From: Plantibacter sp050587525
GTDB taxonomy: Bacteria > Actinomycetota > Actinomycetes > Actinomycetales > Microbacteriaceae
Reading direction: 5' to 3'
Length of the DNA: 64,000 nucleotides
Assembly: GCF_050587525.1 (NCBI RefSeq)
Contig: NZ_JBOBFT010000002.1
Span: forward strand, 248,001 to 312,000
Position numbers and translations under genes: made by a program. Of the stretch, positions 15,881 through 23,088 are shown in pieces. Positions within the stretch are counted from its first letter, which is position 1. Each line of letters opens with the position of its first letter. The notes below the pieces were generated by a model. It ran no database searches and was not told the DNA's origin. It worked only from the letters and a program-made list of their open reading frames with translations.

Positions 15881-17065
15881 ATGGACCACTCGATCGATGA
15901 CCTCGAACCGGAGACCGGCGGAACACCCGGCTCCCCCACCGGTTCCGCTCGCGGACTCACCTCCGACAGCGGATCGCCTGAACCGCGTCCGACGCGGCGA
16001 CGGCTGATCGTCGCGAGCATCTGCATCGGTGCCCTCCTGCTCGTGGGAGGGGCGGCCGTGGTCGCCACGACCGCCGGCCAGGCGAACGCCGCGCCGGAGG
16101 AACATCAGAGCAGCATCAAGACCAGCACGGCGAAGATTCAGAAGGGCACGCTCTCCGGCGTCACGCAGGTGAGCGGCATTCTGAACTACGCGAATCAGCG
16201 AAAGGTCAGCGGAGGCACGGGCGGGACGGTGACCTCGACGCCCGCGCCCGGTGCGACCATCAGCCTGGGCGGCGCACTCTTCTCCGTCGACAACATCCCC
16301 GTGCTGCTCCTGCACGGCGGCCTCCCCGCGTGGCGGGCCTTCGGCATGGGGATGGAGGACGGCCCGGACGTCCTCCAGCTCGAGCAGAGCCTTGCCGCGC
16401 TCGGATACTTCGACCGCGAGCCGGACGAGGAGTTCGCAGCATCCACCGAGCGGGCCATCATCAAGTGGCAGAAGGCACTCGGCCTCGAGCAGACCGGTCG
16501 GCTGGAACTCGGATCCGTCGTGTTCATGGCGGGCGACGTTCGCGTCGCCTCGGTCGACACGGCCGTCGGGGCGCAGGCAGGCCCCGGTGCGAACGTCATC
16601 ACGGTGACGTCGCTCGACAAACGAATCGACGTGGACCTCAAGCTGAGCGATCAGAAGCTCGGCGTCGTCGGGTCCAAGGTCGAGGTCCGTCTGCCGGGCG
16701 GAGCGACGACCACGGGCACGGTGTCCGAGGTCGGCGTGCCGACGGAGAAGGACGACAACGGCCAGAAGACGGTCACGATCCCCGTGACCATCACCCTCGA
16801 CGATCTCGCCGCGGTCGCCGATCTGCAACGCGCGAGCGTCACGGTCGGCTTCCCGACGGAGAAGCGCGAGAACGTCCTGTACGTCCCCGTCGAAGCGCTC
16901 CTCGCGCTCGACAGCAAGACCTTCGGCGTCGAACTGGCCGGCAAGGGCAAGAACGGCACGGGCAAGAAGGTCCCGGTGACAACCGGCCTATTCGCCGACG
17001 GGCAGGTCGAGATCTCCGGCGACGGCATCGCCGAGGGCGACGACGTCGTGGTGCCGGGATCATGA
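15881..17065 (+). CDS. Membrane-fusion (HlyD/MacA-like) adaptor with peptidoglycan-binding domain
   Basis: The 394-residue protein has a 40-residue cytoplasmic tail and one membrane segment (RRLIVASICIGALLLVGGAA, about 40-60). Its extracytoplasmic part contains a PG_binding_1 domain (VLQLEQSLAALGYF to IIKWQKALGLEQTG, about 165-210). Adaptor-type beta domains follow (VTSLDKRIDVDLKLSDQKLG, PVEALLALDSKTFGVEL) and the family ending DDVVVPGS. Such adaptors link MacB-type ABC exporters to the cell wall in Gram-positive bacteria. The stop overlaps the ATPase start by 4 bases. Confidence 0.88.
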   Translation: MDHSIDDLEPETGGTPGSPTGSARGLTSDSGSPEPRPTRRRLIVASICIGALLLVGGAAVVATTAGQANAAPEEHQSSIKTSTAKIQKGTLSGVTQVSGILNYANQRKVSGGTGGTVTSTPAPGATISLGGALFSVDNIPVLLLHGGLPAWRAFGMGMEDGPDVLQLEQSLAALGYFDREPDEEFAASTERAIIKWQKALGLEQTGRLELGSVVFMAGDVRVASVDTAVGAQAGPGANVITVTSLDKRIDVDLKLSDQKLGVVGSKVEVRLPGGATTTGTVSEVGVPTEKDDNGQKTVTIPVTITLDDLAAVADLQRASVTVGFPTEKRENVLYVPVEALLALDSKTFGVELAGKGKNGTGKKVPVTTGLFADGQVEISGDGIAEGDDVVVPGS

Positions 17066-17862
17066 GCGGCCTGATCCGAGCTGGCTCGCCGCTTGCGTCC
17101 GCTGCACCGACCGTCGATTCCGCCACACCCCTCGACCCCCGCGACACGATCGTCCACCTCGAAGGCGTCACGCGCAGCTACGGGCAACCGCCCGTGCACG
17201 CGCTGGCCGGCGTCGACCTCTCGATCGAAGCGGGCGAGTTCGTCGCGATCGTCGGCCCCAGCGGTTCCGGCAAATCCACGATGCTCAACGTCATCGGCAC
17301 GCTCGACCGACCGTCGACGGGCACCGCGGTGATCGACGGATCCGACGTGCAGACGATGTCGGACGCCGCGTTGTCGGCACTCCGCGCGTACCGCATCGGG
17401 TTCGTCTTCCAGCAATTCCACCTGGCCGAGGGGACGAGCGCCGTCGACAACGTCGCGGACGGCCTCATCTACACGGGCATCCGACGCAGCGAGCGTCGCC
17501 GCCGCGCCAAGCGCGCACTCGAGCGGGTCGGGCTCGGCCATCGCCTCACCCACCGCCCCAACCAGATGTCCGGTGGCGAGCGGCAGCGCGTCGCCATCGC
17601 GCGCGCGGTCGTCGGCGAACCGCCCCTCCTCCTCGCCGACGAACCGACAGGCAACCTCGACTCGGCGTCCGGAGCCACGATCGTCGAGCTCCTCCACGAG
17701 CTCAACCGCTCCGGCACCACCGTCATCGTCATCACCCACGATGTCGAGCTCGCCGAGCAGCTCCCCCGACGGATCGGCATCCGCGACGGCCTCGTCGTGT
17801 CGGACTCGGGCCGGCCGGCCGGCTTCGGTTCCGCACCGGATCACGAAGGACGTGCAGCATGA
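17062..17862 (+). CDS. MacB/LolD-type ABC transporter ATP-binding protein
   Basis: The 266-residue ATPase has Walker A GPSGSGKST, Q-loop VFQQFHL, signature MSGGERQRVAIARAVV, Walker B LLLADEPTGNLD and H-loop VITHDVELA. These are hallmarks of the MacB/FtsE/LolD group, which drive mechanotransmission exporters rather than importers. The first 30 or so residues are a variable lead. ATGA overlaps join it to the adaptor before it and the permease after it, so the three form one unit. Confidence 0.94.
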   Translation: MSGLIRAGSPLASAAPTVDSATPLDPRDTIVHLEGVTRSYGQPPVHALAGVDLSIEAGEFVAIVGPSGSGKSTMLNVIGTLDRPSTGTAVIDGSDVQTMSDAALSALRAYRIGFVFQQFHLAEGTSAVDNVADGLIYTGIRRSERRRRAKRALERVGLGHRLTHRPNQMSGGERQRVAIARAVVGEPPLLLADEPTGNLDSASGATIVELLHELNRSGTTVIVITHDVELAEQLPRRIGIRDGLVVSDSGRPAGFGSAPDHEGRAA

Positions 17863-19109
17863 GCCGCCGGAACCGCGACCAGTCACGTGGCGTCGCGGGT
17901 CCCCGCACGCGCCCCGGCAACCCGCGCGGACTCCGCTCGAAGCTCCTCGGCAGCGACGTGCTGCACCTGGGCACCGCCGGTCTCCGATCCCGTCCCACGC
18001 GTGCGATCCTGTCCGCGCTCGGCATCGCGATCGGCATCGCGGCGATGATCGCGGTGGTCGGCATCTCCACGTCGAGCCAGGCGAAGCTCAATGAGCAGCT
18101 GGCGACCCTCGGCACGAACCTGCTGACCGCGCAGGCCGGCAAGACGCTCTTCGGTAAGGATGCGACGCTGCCGGAGAACTCGGTCGCGAAGGTCAGCCTC
18201 CTGGCGGGCGTCACCGCCGTCGGTTCCACGGCCGACCTCGACCAACTCTCGATCTACCGGAGCAGCCTCATCGATCCCGCTCAGAGCGGCGGTCTCGGGG
18301 TGAAGGTCGCGACCGACGGCCTCCTCGACGTCATCGGAGGGAGCCTCGCCGCAGGCAGCTGGCTGAACCAGGCGACGAGCCAGTACCCAGCGGTCGTCCT
18401 CGGCTCGAAAGCGGCCGAGCGACTCGGCATCTCCACGCCCGGCACGCTCGTCTGGTTGGGCGATCAGCAGTTCACCGTCATCGGCATCCTCGATCCGGTT
18501 GCGCTCGCACCCGAGATCGACACGACCGCGCTCATCGGCGAGGCCGTTGCGAAGGGCCAGTTCGGCTTCAACGGCAAGCCCACGACGATCTACGAACGGT
18601 CCTCGGACGAGGCTGTCGCTTCGGTTCGCGAACTCCTCTCCCGCACGGTGAACCCGTCGGCGCCCGAGGAGATCACGGTCTCCCGCCCGTCAGACGCCCT
18701 CGCAGCCAAGAACGCAGCAGATCAGGCGTTCACCGGCCTGTTGCTCGGTCTCGGCTCCGTCGCGCTCCTCGTGGGCGGCATCGGTGTCGCCAACACGATG
18801 GTCATCTCGGTGCTCGAACGGAGACGGGAGATCGGTCTGCGGCGGGCGCTCGGCGCGACCCGGGGACACATCAGGTCGCAGTTCCTCACGGAGGCGCTCC
18901 TACTGTCGGCGCTCGGCGGCATCGCCGGTGCGGCGCTCGGCAGCGGTGTGACAGCGGTCTTCGCGAGTCTCAGCGGGTGGCCGACGGCGATCCCCGTCGC
19001 GGTCATCGCGGGCGGCATCGGCGCGACGCTCGTGATCGGCGCCATCGCCGGCCTGTATCCAGCGATCCGTGCGTCCCGGACGCCGCCAACGTCCGCCCTC
19101 AGCAGCTAG
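17859..19109 (+). CDS. MacB/FtsX-type ABC transporter permease
   Basis: The 416-residue protein has the MacB layout. There is one N-terminal membrane segment (ILSALGIAIGIAAMIAVVGI), a large extracytoplasmic domain of about 220 residues and three C-terminal segments. The FtsX signature is ISVLERRREIGLRRALGATR, and the end is AIAGLYPAIRASRTPPTSAL. It should form the dimeric permease of a tripartite efflux system for an antibiotic, peptide or lipid. It is coupled to the ATPase gene by ATGA. A family D palindrome follows the stop by 12 bases. Confidence 0.92.
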   Translation: MSRRNRDQSRGVAGPRTRPGNPRGLRSKLLGSDVLHLGTAGLRSRPTRAILSALGIAIGIAAMIAVVGISTSSQAKLNEQLATLGTNLLTAQAGKTLFGKDATLPENSVAKVSLLAGVTAVGSTADLDQLSIYRSSLIDPAQSGGLGVKVATDGLLDVIGGSLAAGSWLNQATSQYPAVVLGSKAAERLGISTPGTLVWLGDQQFTVIGILDPVALAPEIDTTALIGEAVAKGQFGFNGKPTTIYERSSDEAVASVRELLSRTVNPSAPEEITVSRPSDALAAKNAADQAFTGLLLGLGSVALLVGGIGVANTMVISVLERRREIGLRRALGATRGHIRSQFLTEALLLSALGGIAGAALGSGVTAVFASLSGWPTAIPVAVIAGGIGATLVIGAIAGLYPAIRASRTPPTSALSS

Positions 19110-19120
19110 CCGCCGCCCAT

Positions 19121-19185
19121 CCGCCGAGGTGAGGCTTCCGGTCGTTCGACAGCGCTCGAGACGACCGGAAGCCTCACCTCGGCGG
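19121..19185. repeat. Palindromic element, family D, copy 2
   Basis: The 21-bp arms at 19121-19141 and 19165-19185 (core GAGGTGAGGCTTCCGG) are identical to those at 1939-2003. It lies between converging genes (stops at 19109 and 19200). Confidence 0.87.
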
Positions 19186-19199
19186 CGTTTCGGGTGGGG

Positions 19200-20012
19200 T
19201 CAGCGCGCCTCGGTGAGCGCGTGGACGATCTGCGGGAGCGTCTTCATCGCGAGCGCATGAGCCGACTTCTCGTCACCGTCGGCGTCCTGCAGGATCGACT
19301 CCTGCAGAGCGTGCTCGTACAGCGTCACGACGATCTGCGCGACGGCATCGGTCGAGATGGTGAACCGCAGACCGACGGTCTCCGCCGCCTGGTCGAGGAG
19401 TTCGGCAAGGCGATGGTTGAAGCCCAGCTGGTGTTCGAGGTACCGCGCGGCCACAGCGTTGTCGCGCATGGCGAGCAGCCGGAACTCGGACTGGACGAGG
19501 CACCACTGCCGATCATCGGTCTGCATCTCGAGGAACGCGGTGACGATCGTCTCGATGGCGGCGGGCGTGTAATTGCCGTCCGCCGGCTTGAAGTTGGGGA
19601 GGACGGCGCCGAGCCCCTCCTGCAGGCGATCGAAGCGAAGGCGGTTCTCGCGTGCTTCGAGGGCGAAGAACAGCTCTTCCTTCGAATCGAAGTTCGAGTA
19701 GAACGCGCCGCGAGTGAAGCCGGCCTGCTCGCTGATCATCTCGACGGATGCGGACCGGACGCCGTGCTCCGCGAACACGTCGTAGGCGGCGTCGATGAGC
19801 CGCTCTCGCGTGCGCTGACGGCGAGCGGATTCGACGGGGCCGTCCGAAACGGATTCCGGCACCGGCTGGGCACCGCCCTCGGCGCGCGGTTCGGCGCGCG
19901 TCTCGGCAGGCGTCCCACCACCCGTCTCGACCGCGGATCCGGGGGTCTGCTGCGTCGTCTTCTCGGTCGCTGCCTCGTCGGCTGCAGTGGTCCGTTCCTC
20001 GTGCACGCGCAT
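19200..20012 (-). CDS. TetR/AcrR-family repressor of the MMPL-YhgE operon
   Basis: The 270-residue protein has a low-complexity lead (1-60) and a TetR helix-turn-helix domain (RTRERLIDAAYDVFAEHG, MISEQAGFTRGAFYSNFDSK). A C-terminal ligand domain ends in KTLPQIVHALTEAR. The gene is divergent from the exporter operon, and the 112 bases between hold three evenly spaced palindromes. By family logic it represses both itself and the exporter until a ligand binds. AAGG precedes the ATG at 20012. The long polar N-terminal tail is unusual for the family. Confidence 0.9.
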   Translation of the reverse strand: MRVHEERTTAADEAATEKTTQQTPGSAVETGGGTPAETRAEPRAEGGAQPVPESVSDGPVESARRQRTRERLIDAAYDVFAEHGVRSASVEMISEQAGFTRGAFYSNFDSKEELFFALEARENRLRFDRLQEGLGAVLPNFKPADGNYTPAAIETIVTAFLEMQTDDRQWCLVQSEFRLLAMRDNAVAARYLEHQLGFNHRLAELLDQAAETVGLRFTISTDAVAQIVVTLYEHALQESILQDADGDEKSAHALAMKTLPQIVHALTEAR

Positions 20013-20039
20013 CCTGACACCTTACTGTGAGCTCTTTGC

Positions 20040-20089
20040 GATACATCATTGTATCGAATACATTTGTGTATCGGATACGCCGCTGTATC
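20040..20089. promoter_or_regulatory. Triple TetR-type operator
   Basis: Three 16-bp palindromes of form GATACA-N4-TGTATC lie at 20040-20055, 20057-20072 and 20074-20089, repeating every 17 bases. The first is perfect; the second and third each differ at one arm base. Because they fill the gap between divergent TetR and MMPL genes, they are the probable binding sites of that repressor, possibly as cooperative dimers. Confidence 0.8.
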
Positions 20090-20124
20090 GAAAATCCCCC
20101 GATCCTTGTACAGAGGAGTGACGC

Positions 20125-23088
20125 GTGTCGTCAATGTTGTATTCCCTGGGACGCTGGGCCTTCAGGGCCCGACGACTCGTGCTCGTCCTCTGGATCGCCG
20201 TCCTCGCCGTCGCAGGTGGCAGCGCACTCGCGTTCAACCAGGGCACGGACAACTCGTTCTCCATCCCTGGCACCGAATCGCAGGAGGCGCTCGACTCCCT
20301 CTCGCACACCTTCCCCCAGGTGAGCGGCGCGAGCGCCCAACTCGTCGTCGTCGCGCCCAAGGGCGAGGACGTCACCGATACGGCCACGAAGCAGGCCATC
20401 ACCGATGCGATCAAGGCGCTCGATGACGTCAAGGGCGTCGCGCAGGCGGTCTCGCCGTTCGATGAGAACATCACCGGTGCCGTCTCCGAAGACAAGAGCG
20501 CAGCACTCATCACCATCCAGCTCGACGGCGAACAGTCCGCGGTGACGGCGGAGACGAAGACCGCCATCCAGGACGAGGCGAAGCACCTGGCCGATGCGCT
20601 CCCCTCCGGCGCGCAATCGGCGCTCGGCGGTCAGCTGTTCAGCCAGAACCTGCCTGCCCTCAGCATCGTCGAGGTCATCGGCGTCGTCGTCGCCCTCGCC
20701 GTCCTCGTCATCACCTTCGGCTCGTTCCTCGCGGCCGGGATGCCGCTCATCACGGCGCTCCTCGGCGTCGCGATCTCGATGGCGCTCATCTTCGTGGCCA
20801 CACTCTTCGGCCCGATCTCCTCGACCACGCCGATGCTCGCGCTCATGCTCGGCCTCGCCGTCGGCATCGACTACGCCCTCTTCATCATCTCCAGACATCA
20901 AGACCAATTGCGATCTGGGCTCGATCCGGAGGAGTCGACCGCGCGCGCCGTCGCGACGGCCGGCTCCGCGGTCATCTTCGCCGGCCTCACGGTCGTCATC
21001 GCCCTGCTCGGTCTGTCGGTCGCGAACATCCCGTTCCTCACGACGATGGGCGTCGCCGCGGCCGTCGGCGTGGCCATCGCCGTCGTCATCTCGCTCACCC
21101 TCATCCCCGCCATGCTCGGCTTCGCCGGTGCGCGCCTGACGCCGAAGTCCAAGCGGGCGAAGCGCGGCACGGCGAAAGCCCCCGTCGCCGAGGCCGGAAC
21201 CCCGGTCACTGAGTCTGGAACCCCGGTCACTGAGCCTGTCTCCCCGGTCACTGAGCCTGTCGAAGTGTCGGACTCCGCCCTTCGACAGGCTCAGGGACCG
21301 GACGGCGTCACTCAGGGATCGGACGCCTCTGCCGCCCCCGCTGCTCCGGAACCCCACCAGAACCGCTTCTTCCTCGGCTGGGTGCGCGGTGTCACGCGGT
21401 GGCCCATCGTCACGATCATCGCCGTCGTCGGCATCCTCGGCGTCGCGACGATTCCCGCCGCATCACTCCGTCTCGCCCTCCCTGACGCCGGATCCGCTCC
21501 CGCGAGCGACCCCGCTCGCATCACCTACGACCTCATCTCCGACCACTTCGGCGAGGGGTTCAACGGTCCGCTCATCGTGACCGGCAGCATCGTGGGCAGC
21601 ACCGATCCGTTGAAGCTCATGGCCGATCTCAAGAAGGAGATCGAGGGCCTCGACGGCGTTGCGGCCGTCCCGCTCTCCACCCCCAACGCGACGGCGGACA
21701 CGGGCATCGTCCAGGTCATCCCGACGGGCAGCCCGGACTCGCAGTCCACGAAGGACCTCGTCACGGAGCTACGCGATCTGCACGGCTACTTCCAGGACGA
21801 GTACAAGGTCGATCTGAAGGTCACGGGATTCACGGCCGCCGGCATCGACATCTCCGATCGACTCGGCGGAGCGCTGGTGCCCTTCGGACTCATCGTCGTG
21901 GGACTCTCGCTGCTCCTGCTCACGATGGTGTTCCGCTCCATCTGGGTTCCCATCAAAGCGACGCTCGGCTATCTGCTGTCCGTCGGCGCCTCGTTCGGAG
22001 TCGTCGCGCTCGTCTTCGAGCACGGGGTGTTCGCCGAAGCGCTCCACGTCGCCAAGACGGGCCCGATCATCAGCTTCATGCCGATCATCCTCATGGGCGT
22101 CCTCTTCGGTCTCGCGATGGACTACGAGGTGTTCCTCGTGTCGAGGATGCGCGAGGACTACGTCCACAGCGGCAAGGCGAGGCGATCGATCGAGACGGGC
22201 TTCACGAGTTCGGCGAAGGTCGTCACCGCCGCAGCCGTCATCATGTTCGCGGTGTTCGCCGCCTTCGTCCCCGAGGGCGACGGCAACATCAAACCGATCG
22301 CGCTCGGGCTCGCGGTGGGCGTCTTCGTGGACGCGTTCATCGTCCGTATGACCCTCGTCCCGGCAGTGCTGGCCCTCCTCGGCGACCGCGCCTGGTACAT
22401 GCCCCGCTGGCTCGACCGCGTCCTCCCCTCCTTCGATGTGGAGGGCGAGGGACTGCAGCACGAACTCTCGCTCAAGGACTGGCGAGCAGGCGGGGACACG
22501 GTCATCGCGGCCGACGGTCTCAGCCTCACGGGCCGCGACGGTCGTCTGTACAGCGATGTCGCGACCACCGTTTCGGCGGGCGGCGTCCTCGTCGTCCAGG
22601 GGTCCCGCCCCGTCGAGGTGAGCGCCCTCCTGCTCACGCTCAGCGGTCGCCTGAACCCGGACGACGGCCAACTCAAGGTCGCGGGACTCGTCCTGCCCGT
22701 CCGCGCCGGCGCCGTCCGGTCCCGGGTCGCCTATGTGCGCCTCGACGAACCGGATCCGACGAGCCGCCTCCGCAGCGCACTCGCGGAACGACCGACCGTC
22801 ATCGCCATCGACACGCTCGACACCGTGCCGGACGAGAGCACGAGACGCACGCTCTACGAGATCGTCCACACCGCCAAGCGCGCCGCGGAACGCGCCGCCA
22901 AGCCGCTGACGGTCGTCGTGGGCACGGCGGACGCCGAAGCGATCACCGACGTGGTCTCCGGCACGGACGTCACCATCATCGACCTCGACGCGACCTCACC
23001 TCGCGCCGGGATCGACGCGGACCTCGCGGCCGCAGCAGACACCAGCGGCGACTCGTTCGCTGCGCAGGAAGCGAAGGTACACGCATGA
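20125..23088 (+). CDS. MMPL/RND-family exporter with fused degenerate ABC-ATPase-like tail
   Basis: The 987-residue protein is an MMPL transporter with two halves. Each half has one membrane segment, an outer domain and five further segments. The motif GLAVGIDYALFIISR lies in the first half and GLAMDYEVFLVSRMREDY in the second; the Asp-Tyr pairs are the proton-relay region. The central loop (about 340-415) is expanded by a 7-residue repeat derived from a palindromic element. After the last membrane segment (about 760) comes a roughly 210-residue tail folded like an ABC nucleotide-binding domain but without a working Walker A. The GTG start at 20125 has AGAGGAG upstream. The stop overlaps the YhgE start (ATGA). 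The substrate is unknown; lipids or drugs are usual. Confidence 0.93.
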   Translation: MSSMLYSLGRWAFRARRLVLVLWIAVLAVAGGSALAFNQGTDNSFSIPGTESQEALDSLSHTFPQVSGASAQLVVVAPKGEDVTDTATKQAITDAIKALDDVKGVAQAVSPFDENITGAVSEDKSAALITIQLDGEQSAVTAETKTAIQDEAKHLADALPSGAQSALGGQLFSQNLPALSIVEVIGVVVALAVLVITFGSFLAAGMPLITALLGVAISMALIFVATLFGPISSTTPMLALMLGLAVGIDYALFIISRHQDQLRSGLDPEESTARAVATAGSAVIFAGLTVVIALLGLSVANIPFLTTMGVAAAVGVAIAVVISLTLIPAMLGFAGARLTPKSKRAKRGTAKAPVAEAGTPVTESGTPVTEPVSPVTEPVEVSDSALRQAQGPDGVTQGSDASAAPAAPEPHQNRFFLGWVRGVTRWPIVTIIAVVGILGVATIPAASLRLALPDAGSAPASDPARITYDLISDHFGEGFNGPLIVTGSIVGSTDPLKLMADLKKEIEGLDGVAAVPLSTPNATADTGIVQVIPTGSPDSQSTKDLVTELRDLHGYFQDEYKVDLKVTGFTAAGIDISDRLGGALVPFGLIVVGLSLLLLTMVFRSIWVPIKATLGYLLSVGASFGVVALVFEHGVFAEALHVAKTGPIISFMPIILMGVLFGLAMDYEVFLVSRMREDYVHSGKARRSIETGFTSSAKVVTAAAVIMFAVFAAFVPEGDGNIKPIALGLAVGVFVDAFIVRMTLVPAVLALLGDRAWYMPRWLDRVLPSFDVEGEGLQHELSLKDWRAGGDTVIAADGLSLTGRDGRLYSDVATTVSAGGVLVVQGSRPVEVSALLLTLSGRLNPDDGQLKVAGLVLPVRAGAVRSRVAYVRLDEPDPTSRLRSALAERPTVIAIDTLDTVPDESTRRTLYEIVHTAKRAAERAAKPLTVVVGTADAEAITDVVSGTDVTIIDLDATSPRAGIDADLAAAADTSGDSFAAQEAKVHA
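21200..21299. repeat. Palindromic element (family G) inside the MMPL coding sequence
   Basis: Three 21-bp direct units beginning CCCCGGTCACTGAG start at 21200, 21221 and 21242. The last unit runs into a 15-bp stem: CTGAGCCTGTCGAAG at 21251-21265 against its complement at 21280-21294. The insert length keeps the frame and encodes the 7-residue repeat xxPVTEP. The same element, without its partner arm, occurs twice at 62897-62991. Confidence 0.85.
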
